Source: Qipengyuania marisflavi (GTDB lineage: Bacteria > Pseudomonadota > Alphaproteobacteria > Sphingomonadales > Sphingomonadaceae). Taken from it: a DNA stretch of 64,000 nt. Within the stretch, counting starts at the first letter, position 1. Each line of letters opens with the position of its first letter. The notes beneath the pieces were generated by a model that made no database searches, was not told the DNA's origin, and saw only the letters and a list, made by a program, of their open reading frames with translations. Made by a program: the position numbers and the translations under genes. The stretch spans positions 415,260-479,259 of the forward strand of contig NZ_VCAO01000002.1 in assembly GCF_005884405.1 (NCBI RefSeq), in the 5' to 3' direction. Below are positions 29,588 to 37,862 of the stretch, piece by piece.

Positions 29588-30259
29588 TTATTCGCCGGTT
29601 GGTGGCTGGTTTTTCAGCACTTCATCTTCATCATCGAACGCCAGCCCGTGCCGCAGCAGCATGGGGATCTGCGTGAAGGTGAACAGGAAGCTGAGCGGCA
29701 TGAACACCCACAGCTTGGCCCACAGCCACGTTTCGAACGACAACTGAGCGCGCATGACTTCGTTTAAAGCGGCGAGCGCAAAGAAGAACACGCCCCAATT
29801 GCGCGACAGCTTCAGCCAACCCGCATGATCGACGCCTTCGAAAGCGGCTTCCAGCAAAATCTGGAGCAGCGCCTTGCCGCGCAGCCAGCCGCCGATCAGC
29901 AGAACACCGAACAGGATATAAATCGCGGTTGGCTTGATCTGGATAAAGCGTTCGTCGCGCAGCCAGATGGTCAGCGCGCCAAAGCCAATGATCAGTGCGG
30001 TCGAAAGCATCAGCATTGGCGAGATGCGCCCGAACTTCCATTTCGAAAACACCAGCGCCGCCACGGCTGCGACCATAAACGCAACCGTTCCGGCGATGAT
30101 GGCAGCGATCTCGCCCAGCGGGCCGGGTTCTTCGGGCGCGTAGAACTTGTAGGTGCCAAGGAAGACCAGCAGCGGGCCGTAATCGACCAGAATGTTCAGC
30201 CAGCCGCTTTTCGGCTTGGCCCTTGGTGTCGGTTCGGGTGTAGGTTCGCTCTGCGTCAT
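29588..30259 (-). CDS. yciB: Inner membrane septation protein A (YciB/IspZ)
   Basis: About 223 residues with five or six membrane helices. Typical segments are LVDYGPLLVFLGTYKFYA near the start and LNEVMRAQLSFETWLWAKLWVFMPLSF (helix near the end). Involved in septation and envelope integrity. The ATG at 30259 shares one base with the ftsY stop, so the four genes dapF-mtaB-ftsY-yciB form one operon. Confidence 0.93.
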   Translation of the reverse strand: MTQSEPTPEPTPRAKPKSGWLNILVDYGPLLVFLGTYKFYAPEEPGPLGEIAAIIAGTVAFMVAAVAALVFSKWKFGRISPMLMLSTALIIGFGALTIWLRDERFIQIKPTAIYILFGVLLIGGWLRGKALLQILLEAAFEGVDHAGWLKLSRNWGVFFFALAALNEVMRAQLSFETWLWAKLWVFMPLSFLFTFTQIPMLLRHGLAFDDEDEVLKNQPPTGE

Positions 30260-31182
30260 CAAGCCACTCCTGCAATCACGCGCGCGACCAGTTCGGGGTC
30301 GAAGGGGCGCAAATCATCGATCTTCTCGCCCACGCCAATCGCGTGGATGGGCAGGCCATATTGCTCAGCCGCCGCAACCAGAACGCCGCCGCGCGCGGTG
30401 CCGTCCAGCTTGGTCATGACCAGGCCGGTGACGCCCGCGACTTCCTTGAACACATCGATCTGCGCCAGTGCGTTCTGGCCATTGGTGGCATCAAGGACCA
30501 GCACCACATCATGCGGTGCCTCGGGATTGATCCGGCCCAGCACGCGGCGGATCTTGGCCAGCTCGTCCATCAACTCGCGCTTGTTCTGGAGCCGTCCGGC
30601 CGTATCGACGACCAGCGCGTCGATACCCTGGTCCGTGGCCGCCCTGACCGCGTCAAACACAATGGAGGCGGGGTCGCCGCCCTCTGCACCGCGCACCAGC
30701 GGCACGTCGATGCGTTCGGCCCAGGTGGCCAATTGGCCGATAGCTGCGGCACGAAACGTATCGCCCGCCGCCAGCATGACCGAATAATCGTCTTCCCGAA
30801 ACAGATGCGCCATTTTGGCGATGGTGGTGGTCTTGCCGCTGCCATTGACCCCGATCACAAGTATGACCTGTGGACGGGGGAAAGCGGTGATCTCAAGCGG
30901 TTTGGCCACGGGGCGCAGGATCGATGCAATTTCTTCGGCGACAGCTTCCTTGAGCTCCTGCGGCGTAATTTCGAGGCCAAAGCGTTGCTCCGCCAGCTTG
31001 GCACGAATGCGCGCGGCGGCGGATGGGCCCAGGTCGGACAGGATCAGCGCATCTTCGACATCATCAAGCGTTGCATCGTCGAGCTTGGCGGTGCCGACAA
31101 CGGCGGTCAGGTTCTCGGTCAGCTTTTCGGAAGTCTTGCGAAACCCTCCGAACAGCCTGTTGCTCCAGCTATCCTGGCTCAT
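30259..31182 (-). CDS. ftsY: Signal recognition particle receptor FtsY
   Basis: 307 residues, the NG GTPase domain with almost no acidic A domain. GTP-binding motifs are GVNGSGKTTTIAKMA (P loop), VDTAGR and TKLDGTARGG. It docks SRP-bound ribosomes at the inner membrane. The start overlaps the mtaB stop by 4 bp. Confidence 0.97.
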   Translation of the reverse strand: MSQDSWSNRLFGGFRKTSEKLTENLTAVVGTAKLDDATLDDVEDALILSDLGPSAAARIRAKLAEQRFGLEITPQELKEAVAEEIASILRPVAKPLEITAFPRPQVILVIGVNGSGKTTTIAKMAHLFREDDYSVMLAAGDTFRAAAIGQLATWAERIDVPLVRGAEGGDPASIVFDAVRAATDQGIDALVVDTAGRLQNKRELMDELAKIRRVLGRINPEAPHDVVLVLDATNGQNALAQIDVFKEVAGVTGLVMTKLDGTARGGVLVAAAEQYGLPIHAIGVGEKIDDLRPFDPELVARVIAGVA

Positions 31183-32354
31183 TGCAGCAGGCCTTCCTCA
31201 ATGCGTGTCGGAGTGATTGTGACGATGGTGCCGGGCACTGTGTCCTGCGGCATGGCAATTCGTGCGAAGTGCGGCGCATAGCCGGTGCCGTCCCGCTCGG
31301 CGAGCACGGACAGTGGTTTATCGACGAGCGACGCCAGCCACTCGGCACGTGTCGCAGCGATGGCGGCGCGCAGTTCGGCGGCGCGGGCGCGGATAATCTT
31401 GCGCTCGACCTGCGGCATCCGCGCGGCTGGCGTGTTGGGGCGCGGTGAATAGGGGAAGACGTGGCCGTGGACGATGCCCAGTTCGGCGATGATTGAAAGA
31501 TTGGCCGCGTGGTGCTCAGCGCTCTCGGTCGGGAAGCCGGCAATCAGGTCTGCACCAATGGCGAGGTCAGGGCGGAGGGTCTTCAGCTTGGCAACCAGCT
31601 GGCGCGCATCCTCGCGGCTGTGGCGCCGCTTCATCCGCTTGAGAATCAGATCATGGCCATGTTGCAGGGACAGATGCAAATGCGGCATCAGGCGCGGCTC
31701 GCTGGCGAACAGGTCGAACAGCACAGGGTCGATTTCAACCCCGTCGAGTGACGACATCCGCAGCCTGGCCAGTTGCGGAAATTCGTCGAGTATCGCCTGC
31801 ACCATAGTGCCCAGCGGCGGACGGTCGGGCAGATCGTGGCCCCATGAGGTTACATCGACGCCGGTCAGCACCACCTCCTGCGCGCCCTGCGCCAGATGCT
31901 GTGCGACCTCGCGCAGCACCGCAGCGATGGAGAGCGACCGGCTTGGCCCTCGTCCCTGCGGGATCACGCAGAAGGTGCAGGCGTGGTCACAGCCGTTCTG
32001 CACGGCGACAAAGGCGCGCGTGCGGCGGGGTAGCGATGGTGGGGCGTCAGCGGGCACATTCCAGGCGCGCGGGTCGAGCTTGGCCGTGTTGGCGACCAGG
32101 CCGTCGACTTCAGGCATCGCGGCAATCTGCTCGCGCTCAACCTCGGCGGCGCAGCCGGTGACCAGCAGCCGCGCGCCGGGATGATCGGCACGCGCGCGGC
32201 GGATGGTCTGACGGGTGGTCCGCACCGCTTCGGATGTGACAGCGCAGCTGTTGATGACAACAATGTCCTGCTCGCCCGCCAGCAGCGCAGTGATCCGCTC
32301 GCTCTCGGCAATATTGAGGCGGCAACCCAGCGAGATGACCTGCGCTGCGCTCAT
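31179..32354 (-). CDS. mtaB: tRNA (N6-L-threonylcarbamoyladenosine(37)-C2)-methylthiotransferase MtaB
   Basis: 391 residues, MiaB/MtaB radical SAM family. The N-terminal UPF0004 domain has its three cluster cysteines (SLGCRLN, NSCAVT, VTGCAAE). The radical SAM cluster motif is NGCDHACTFC. The C-terminal TRAM-like part is short. It adds a methylthio group to t6A37 in tRNAs reading ANN codons. MtaB is favoured over MiaB because of the SLGCRLN motif. Confidence 0.9.
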   Translation of the reverse strand: MSAAQVISLGCRLNIAESERITALLAGEQDIVVINSCAVTSEAVRTTRQTIRRARADHPGARLLVTGCAAEVEREQIAAMPEVDGLVANTAKLDPRAWNVPADAPPSLPRRTRAFVAVQNGCDHACTFCVIPQGRGPSRSLSIAAVLREVAQHLAQGAQEVVLTGVDVTSWGHDLPDRPPLGTMVQAILDEFPQLARLRMSSLDGVEIDPVLFDLFASEPRLMPHLHLSLQHGHDLILKRMKRRHSREDARQLVAKLKTLRPDLAIGADLIAGFPTESAEHHAANLSIIAELGIVHGHVFPYSPRPNTPAARMPQVERKIIRARAAELRAAIAATRAEWLASLVDKPLSVLAERDGTGYAPHFARIAMPQDTVPGTIVTITPTRIEEGLLQ

Positions 32355-33172
32355 GCGAAATCATCCCATTCGAAACTGCCGCGATAGGCTTCGGTCGCCG
32401 GGCCGGTCATGCGGATGCGATTGTCTTCGCCCCAGACGATCTGTAAGTCGCCGCCCGGCAGAGTGACGGTCACTTCGCGGTCGGTCAGATTACGGCGCAT
32501 TGCGGCGACGGCGGTGGCGCAGGCCCCGGTGCCGCAGGCACGCGTGATGCCCGCACCGCGTTCCCAGACCCGCAAGCGGATATGATCACGGTCCGTCACA
32601 GTGGCGACGTTTACGTTCACGCGTTCGGGAAACAGCGGGTCCTGTTCAATCACCGGGCCGATTTGCGCCAGATCTACCGCGTCGCAATCCGGGATGAAAA
32701 ACACCGCATGCGGGTTGCCGACATTGACTGCGGTTGGATTGTCCAGCGCCTCCCAGCCCACCGGCATGGCGAGCGTATCCATAGGATAGGCCAGCGGGAT
32801 CGCGTCCCAGTCAAAGCGCGGCTGTCCCATATCTACGGTCGCGCCGCCGTCACCGGGCCGGGCGTTGAGAATTCCGCCGCCCGTCTCGATCTGCACAGCA
32901 GAGCCATGCAGCAGCGCCACCGCGCGCGTCGCATTGCCGCAGGCGCCAACCTCGCCGCCATCGGGATTGAAGATCCGCATCCGCAAGTCGGCAGTGTCAC
33001 TGGGTTCGAGCACGATCAGCTGGTCGCAGCCAATTCCCGTCCGGCGATCGGTAATCGCGCGCGCGAAACCGGTGGTGATGACAGGCAGGTCTGCCGCGCG
33101 TGCATCGAGCACGACGAAATCATTGCCTAATCCATGCATCTTGGTGAAAGCGGCGCGCATTGCGCGCGTCAT
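32351..33172 (-). CDS. dapF: Diaminopimelate epimerase
   Basis: 273 residues. It converts LL- to meso-diaminopimelate for peptidoglycan and lysine. The two catalytic cysteines are in EVGACGNATRA and RACGTGACATAVA. It begins with KMHGLGNDFVVLD, the conserved N-terminal strand. Either MTRAM (33172) or MRAAF (33160) could start it. First gene of the dapF-mtaB-ftsY-yciB operon. Confidence 0.96.
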   Translation of the reverse strand: MTRAMRAAFTKMHGLGNDFVVLDARAADLPVITTGFARAITDRRTGIGCDQLIVLEPSDTADLRMRIFNPDGGEVGACGNATRAVALLHGSAVQIETGGGILNARPGDGGATVDMGQPRFDWDAIPLAYPMDTLAMPVGWEALDNPTAVNVGNPHAVFFIPDCDAVDLAQIGPVIEQDPLFPERVNVNVATVTDRDHIRLRVWERGAGITRACGTGACATAVAAMRRNLTDREVTVTLPGGDLQIVWGEDNRIRMTGPATEAYRGSFEWDDFA

Positions 33173-33211
33173 CTATGCATTCCGGCGCGCAGCGTCCAGT
33201 GCGCGGCGCGA

Positions 33212-34909
33212 TCAGCTGACTTTGGAATTGCCGCCTTTGGCGCTGGTTTTGGACGGCGGAGCGAATTCCAGCACCTTGCCATCACCATTGGAGCTGTCCG
33301 CCAGCATCCCTGCGGTCTTCAGCCGTTCCAGCACCATATCGGCGGGCTCAGGACGGCCATAATGATAGCCCTGACCCTTCATCGATCCCATTTTCTTGAG
33401 CGCTTCGAGCACTTCGGCGTTTTCGATACCTTCGGCAGTAATCGGCAGTTTCAGCCCGTCGCTCATCGAAATGATTGCATCGACCAGCTTGGTACCGTGA
33501 TCTTCCTCACGCATTTCGTGGATGAAGCTGCGGTCGATCTTAAGCCGGTCAAACGGCAGGCTGCGCAGCTGTGACAGGCTGGAATAACCCGTACCGAAAT
33601 CATCCAGACTGATGTGCACTCCCTGATTGCGCAGTGACGTGATCATCGACCGCACCATGCCCAGATTTTCGTGCAGGCAGCTTTCGGTAATCTCGATATC
33701 CAGCCGGTTGGGCGGGAAATTGTGCTGCACCATCAACTTCAGGATTTTCTGCGCGAACCACGGATCACGCATCTGCACTGGCGAGATGTTGACTGACAGG
33801 GTCAGATCCTGATCCCAGTTTTTGGCATCTTCAAAGGCCTGCGCCATCAGCCGTTCGGACATCTCGCTGATAACGCCAATTTCCTCGGCAATGGGGATGA
33901 AGATATCGGGGCCAACCGTGCCCAGTTCTGGCGATTGCCAGCGGGCCAGCATTTCGAAACCGGTCAGCGTGCCGCTTTCCAGGTCGATCTGCTGCTCGTA
34001 AAACGGCACGAATTCACCGCGCGAAATGCCGCGGCGGATCCCGGCTTCCAGCTCATTGCGGAAGCGCAGTTCGTTCTCCATCGGCGCTTCGAACCAGTAG
34101 AAGCGGTTTTTGCCCTGTTTCTTGGCGTGATACATGGCGATATCCGCCTTGTGCATCAACTTTTGCGCCGAGGCAGCATCACGTACCGGGCCGTCAAGAT
34201 GATGGTCGGCAGCAATCCCGATGGATAGCGTGATCTGGATTGGCGTGCCTTCAAATTCGACAGGTGCAGCGGCCATATCAATGATGCGGGTCGCGAACTG
34301 GTCGATGCGGTCTGGGACTTGCGAATGATAGGGCACCACGCAGGCGAATTCGTCGCCGCCAAGCCGTGCCAGCAATCCGCCTTCCGGCAAGAGGCGCTGC
34401 ATCCGGGCCGCTGTGGTGCGCAAAACCGCATCACCGGCAAGATGTCCGTTGAGATCATTGATCTGCTTGAAGTTATCGAGGTCGATGACGAGCGCGGCGA
34501 AGGCGCGTTCCTTGCCGTCAACATTGGCGAGAATCGTGCCGAGAGCTTTGGTGAAGCTGCGGCGGTTGGCGCAGCCGGTCAGATGGTCGATGTCCGCCAG
34601 ACGGCGCGCCTCCACTTCGGAAACGCGGCGCTCTTTCAATTCCTTGTTGAGCAATTTGTAACGCTGCCAGCCAAAAAGGATCAGCGCGATATTGAGGAGC
34701 AGTGCATTGGTCAGAGCCATGTCGGGAATCGGACCACTGCCGGACCATGCGCGCACTATTCCGGGCAGGACCAGACCGGCTGTACCGATAAACAGGATGA
34801 TCGCTGCCAGGGCGATACCCAGGGTCACGAAATCGTGGCCATGCGGCTCGCGCAGAGCGGCCGACGCATCGTCATTTTTCCGCCGAAATGGATTAAGCCT
34901 CGCGGACAA
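33212..34909 (-). CDS. Membrane GGDEF-EAL protein (c-di-GMP cyclase/phosphodiesterase)
   Basis: 565 residues: two membrane helices (about 28-53 and 66-81), a GGDEF domain (GGDEF at 184-188) and a C-terminal EAL domain. No RxxD inhibitory site lies upstream of GGDEF. EAL residues are present as FEMLARW (EML in place of EAL), NISPVQ, LDIEITESCL, DDFGTGYSSL and LKIDRSFI, so phosphodiesterase activity is plausible. The TTG start at 34909 is supported by AGGGGG five bases upstream. A CtrA-like site lies about 50 bp upstream, so cell-cycle control is likely. Confidence 0.92.
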   Translation of the reverse strand: MSARLNPFRRKNDDASAALREPHGHDFVTLGIALAAIILFIGTAGLVLPGIVRAWSGSGPIPDMALTNALLLNIALILFGWQRYKLLNKELKERRVSEVEARRLADIDHLTGCANRRSFTKALGTILANVDGKERAFAALVIDLDNFKQINDLNGHLAGDAVLRTTAARMQRLLPEGGLLARLGGDEFACVVPYHSQVPDRIDQFATRIIDMAAAPVEFEGTPIQITLSIGIAADHHLDGPVRDAASAQKLMHKADIAMYHAKKQGKNRFYWFEAPMENELRFRNELEAGIRRGISRGEFVPFYEQQIDLESGTLTGFEMLARWQSPELGTVGPDIFIPIAEEIGVISEMSERLMAQAFEDAKNWDQDLTLSVNISPVQMRDPWFAQKILKLMVQHNFPPNRLDIEITESCLHENLGMVRSMITSLRNQGVHISLDDFGTGYSSLSQLRSLPFDRLKIDRSFIHEMREEDHGTKLVDAIISMSDGLKLPITAEGIENAEVLEALKKMGSMKGQGYHYGRPEPADMVLERLKTAGMLADSSNGDGKVLEFAPPSKTSAKGGNSKVS

Positions 34910-34957
34910 TTACGCCCCCTGATGGTGTTGCACTTGGCATCACGTATCAAGATGGGG

Positions 34958-34972
34958 GTAAGAAACGGTTAA
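34958..34972 (-). promoter_or_regulatory. CtrA-like site upstream of the GGDEF-EAL gene
   Basis: On the minus strand the sequence is TTAACCGTTTCTTAC, matching TTAA-N7-TTAA with one mismatch. It lies 49-63 bp upstream of the TTG start, and GATACG follows where a -10 would be. This arrangement, CtrA box in place of -35, is that of CtrA-activated promoters. Confidence 0.5.
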
Positions 34973-34980
34973 AGAACCAC

Positions 34981-34992
34981 AGCAAATTTGCT
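34981..34992. promoter_or_regulatory. 12-bp perfect palindrome (possible operator)
   Basis: AGCAAATTTGCT is an exact palindrome in the divergent gap between the GGDEF-EAL gene and the EVE gene. A symmetric protein-binding site is possible; no factor is recognised. Confidence 0.3.
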
Positions 34993-35087
34993 CCGTAAAA
35001 ACCCGCAAGTCGCGGGGTGGCACACACCGGGCAGCGCGGCTATCGAACAGCTTCACAATTTCGACCCATTGCAGGAGTGTCTTCCAC

Positions 35088-35498
35088 ATGGCCCGTTACT
35101 GGCTGATGAAATCCGAACCCAACGCTTACAGCTGGGATGATCTTGTGGCTGAGGGCGAGGGGATTTGGGATGGCGTGCGCAACCACCGCGCCAAGAACAA
35201 CCTCGCCGCGATGGAAGTGGGCGATCAGGTTTTTTTTTACCACTCCAACATCGGCAAGGAGATTGTCGGAATTGCCGAGGTGAGCGAAGCCGGGTTGCTG
35301 GACCCCACCGACCCGGAGGGCAAATGGGCAGCGGTCAAGGTGAAGCCGAAGACCAAGCTCCCGAATCCGGTGACTTTAAAAGCCGTGAAAGCCGAACCGC
35401 TTCTGGCGGAAACAGAATTGGTGAAATTGTCGCGTTTATCTGTTGCTGAGGTGCAGCCGGATGAGTGGTCGACTATCCTCTCTATGGCAGGAATCTGA
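35088..35498 (+). CDS. EVE domain-containing protein
   Basis: 136 residues, essentially one EVE (PUA-like) domain. Family marks are YWLMKSEPNAYSWDDL, WDGVRNHRAKNNL and GDQVFFYHSN. EVE domains bind modified bases in DNA or RNA and resemble human THYN1. Function here is unknown. GCAGGAG lies upstream of the ATG. Confidence 0.9.
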   Translation: MARYWLMKSEPNAYSWDDLVAEGEGIWDGVRNHRAKNNLAAMEVGDQVFFYHSNIGKEIVGIAEVSEAGLLDPTDPEGKWAAVKVKPKTKLPNPVTLKAVKAEPLLAETELVKLSRLSVAEVQPDEWSTILSMAGI

Positions 35499-35546
35499 CG
35501 GATTTTGCTGTTGGCCGCTAAAAAAAGTCGTACTGGCGCTAAGGCC

Positions 35547-35572
35547 GGAACATCTATGGCCAGGTCGGCGTT
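35547..35572 (+). promoter_or_regulatory. EcfG (general stress sigma factor) promoter of csbD
   Basis: GGAAC (35547-35551), a 17-bp spacer and CGTT (35569-35572) match the alphaproteobacterial EcfG consensus exactly. The CsbD start codon is 50 bp downstream. This puts the gene in the PhyR-NepR-EcfG general stress response. Confidence 0.75.
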
Positions 35573-35621
35573 ATGATCCTGTAACCACGCGATATTCGCA
35601 AGGTGTATAAGGAACGAAATC

Positions 35622-35804
35622 ATGGGTGAATTCACCGAAAAGGTTAAGGGCAACGCCAACGAAGCTGCCGGTAATGTCAAGCAGGCCGTGGGCGAAGCAA
35701 CCAACAACAAATCTCTCGACGCCAAGGGCAAGGCTCAAGAGCGCAAGGGCGAAGCCCAGCAGCTCAAGGGTGAAGTTGAAGGCAAGATGGGCAACGACAT
35801 CTAA
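35622..35804 (+). CDS. CsbD family stress-response protein
   Basis: 60 residues, highly charged, with the CsbD pattern KVKGNANEAAGNVKQAVGEA. CsbD proteins are abundant small general-stress proteins, intrinsically disordered and of unknown mechanism. GGAACG lies upstream of the ATG and an EcfG promoter precedes it. Confidence 0.93.
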   Translation: MGEFTEKVKGNANEAAGNVKQAVGEATNNKSLDAKGKAQERKGEAQQLKGEVEGKMGNDI

Positions 35805-35822
35805 TCGTTGTGCATGAGGAAC

Positions 35823-35852
35823 AAAAAGGCCGTCCTTCGGGGCGGCCTTTTT
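35823..35852. terminator. Bidirectional intrinsic terminator
   Basis: A 10-bp stem AAAAAGGCCG (35823-35832) with CGGCCTTTTT (35843-35852), loop TCCTTCGGGG. The A/T ends let it work in both directions, for csbD and the convergent TPP-enzyme gene. Confidence 0.93.
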
Positions 35853-35856
35853 CGTA

Positions 35857-37518
35857 TCAGCGTTTGCGCAGGGCGCTCACACTGATGCCACTTGCCGCAA
35901 GCTGTTCGATATTGATCAGGCAATGGATCAGCCGCAGTCCGCTGTGACCCTTGGCATCCACCAGAGCCTTTTTGAACTGCGCGGTGGTCTCGGCGCGTGC
36001 CGACCATCCACCATATGCATCGGCCAGTGCGGCGAAATCGGGATTGGCGAGGCGTGTACCGCTGACCCGGCCGGGAAATTCACGCTCCTGATGCATTCTG
36101 ATCGTGCCATAGGCCGAATTGTCCACCACGATCACGATCAAATTCGCATCATGTTGCACCGCAGTCGCCAGTTCCTGACCATTCATCAGGAAATCGCCGT
36201 CTCCGGCCACTGCCACCACTGTGCGGTCTGGGAAACGCAGCGCGGCTGCGACTGCCGCAGGAACGCCGTAACCCATCGCGCCGCAGGTCGGTGCCAGCTG
36301 TGACGGAAAACCCGCATAGCGCCAGTAGCGGTGCCACCAGCCAGCGAAATTGCCCGCTCCGTTACAGATGATCGTATCGGCGGGCAGAGTGTCACGCATG
36401 AAGGTGACCGCTTGTCCCATGTCGAGCGTGTGGTCGGCGGGATGCGCAGTAGCCCAGCTTTCCCATTCCGCATGGGCCTGAGCCCCGGCATCGAAGCTGA
36501 GGACCGTGTCGTCATCCCACAGGGCTGCGCTTTCGGCGAATTCGCCCATATCGGCACAGATGGCCAGATCGGCGGCATAGACGCGGTTGAGCTCTTCGGG
36601 GTCGGGATGGATGTGAACCAGCTTGCGATCCGCATCCGACAGCGGCGGGACGGTATAGCCATCGGTAGTGGCTTCCCCCAGCCGCGCACCCACTGCCAGT
36701 ATCAGATCGGCATTTTTGACCCGCTCGACCAGCTTGGGGTTCGTGCCATAGCCCAAATTCCCGGCATAGACCTGCGATGTCGGCGCAATGGCATCCTGTC
36801 GGCGGAAGGCGGTGGCGACGGGAATGCCCAGCCGCTCGGCAAACAGCTGGAAATGTTCGCGGGCCTTGGCGCTCCATCCGGCACCGCCGATAATGGCGAC
36901 CGGGCTGGCAGCATCACCCAGCATCGCCATCATGGCCTGCATCGCGTCGGGGCAGGGGGCCTGTGCGGGCCGCTCCATCCGCGCGCGTGGCTGCGCCTCG
37001 GTGGCGCGGCTCAACATATCTTCGGGCAGCGCCAGCACGACCGGGCCGGGGCGGCCCGAAATCGCCGTGGCATAGGCGCGGGCGATATATTCGGGGATGC
37101 GGTCAGCATCGTCGATCCGCGCGGCCCATTTGCAGATCGGTCCGAAGAAGGCGGCGAAATCGACCTCTTGAAACCCTTCACGGTCGCGCATTCCCGAATC
37201 GACATCGCCCACGAACAGGATCATCGGCTGCGAATCCTGCATCGCGACATGGACCCCGATGCTGGCATTTGTTGCGCCCGGTCCGCGCGTTACGAAGGCC
37301 ACGCCGGGCCGTTCTGTCATCGCGCCATCGGCGCAGGCCATAAAGGCAACGCCGCCTTCCTGACGGCAGGTCACGACTTCGACTGTATCCTGCTGGCCCA
37401 GTGCATCGAGGACCTGGAGGAAGCTTTCCCCCGGCACGGTGAAGACACGGTCGCAGCCTTGTTCGATCAGGCAGTCGACGAGGAGGCGGGCGGCGGCAGG
37501 GGTCTGGGTCGTTTTCAT
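35857..37518 (-). CDS. Thiamine pyrophosphate-dependent enzyme, acetolactate synthase-like
   Basis: 553 residues with the three-domain POX/ALS layout. The active-site Glu lies in VPGESFLQ near the N terminus. The TPP-Mg motif is GDGDF...NGQELATAV, with VDNSAYG after it. No small regulatory subunit (ilvH) adjoins, so a biosynthetic acetolactate synthase is less likely than a 2-oxo acid decarboxylase or carboligase. The substrate cannot be read. The ATG at 37518 (MKTTQTPAAARLL) gives the family N terminus. Confidence 0.85.
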   Translation of the reverse strand: MKTTQTPAAARLLVDCLIEQGCDRVFTVPGESFLQVLDALGQQDTVEVVTCRQEGGVAFMACADGAMTERPGVAFVTRGPGATNASIGVHVAMQDSQPMILFVGDVDSGMRDREGFQEVDFAAFFGPICKWAARIDDADRIPEYIARAYATAISGRPGPVVLALPEDMLSRATEAQPRARMERPAQAPCPDAMQAMMAMLGDAASPVAIIGGAGWSAKAREHFQLFAERLGIPVATAFRRQDAIAPTSQVYAGNLGYGTNPKLVERVKNADLILAVGARLGEATTDGYTVPPLSDADRKLVHIHPDPEELNRVYAADLAICADMGEFAESAALWDDDTVLSFDAGAQAHAEWESWATAHPADHTLDMGQAVTFMRDTLPADTIICNGAGNFAGWWHRYWRYAGFPSQLAPTCGAMGYGVPAAVAAALRFPDRTVVAVAGDGDFLMNGQELATAVQHDANLIVIVVDNSAYGTIRMHQEREFPGRVSGTRLANPDFAALADAYGGWSARAETTAQFKKALVDAKGHSGLRLIHCLINIEQLAASGISVSALRKR

Positions 37519-37643
37519 GGTCTGCGCGGTTAGCGTGCGCGCGGCACAGGTGCAATCGGCTGCGTGAGGCCGATGAATTATCCCCAGCATGCCGTCAGCC
37601 TGTCCCGATTTGCAACAAATGCCATTTTGCGGCTACGCAATAC

Positions 37644-37658
37644 TTAAGATCGGGTTAA
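37644..37658 (+). promoter_or_regulatory. CtrA box, TTAA-N7-TTAA
   Basis: TTAAGATCGGGTTAA, followed by C, is a perfect full CtrA site. It ends 9 bp before the start of the small frame at 37668 and lies 126 bp upstream of the divergent TPP-enzyme gene. So close to the plus-strand start, it would act by blocking transcription or would mark a leaderless or misassigned start. Confidence 0.55.
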
Positions 37659-37667
37659 CAGGAAGCC

Positions 37668-37862
37668 ATGAGACGGTCCTTAGTCCTCACCAGAGAACAC
37701 GCCCGCCACCCCTTCCGGGTGAGCCTTCCCCATCGCCGCGAATCGTTTGCTGATCTGCCGCAGGGGTTTGATACCAGCTGGCGGCTGACCGCAGCCGATG
37801 TGCGCGGTGTGGCGACGACCTATTTCGCCACGGTCGCAGCGGCGCTGGCGTTTATTATCTAA
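37668..37862 (+). CDS. Small protein with C-terminal hydrophobic segment, unrecognised
   Basis: 64 residues. The N-terminal half is basic and His/Arg-rich (HARHPF, HRRESF) and the last 13 residues are hydrophobic (FATVAAALAFII), like a tail anchor. AGGAAG lies just upstream of the ATG and a CtrA box overlaps the leader. The stop overlaps the convergent transporter stop by 4 bp. No family recognised; coding status is probable but not proven. Confidence 0.45.
   Translation: MRRSLVLTREHARHPFRVSLPHRRESFADLPQGFDTSWRLTAADVRGVATTYFATVAAALAFII

Noticed and set aside
33212..34909. Inactive EAL domain because EAL reads EML
   Set aside because: The catalytic Glu and the other metal and base residues (NIS, ExxxE, DDFG, K) are present, so activity is still plausible.
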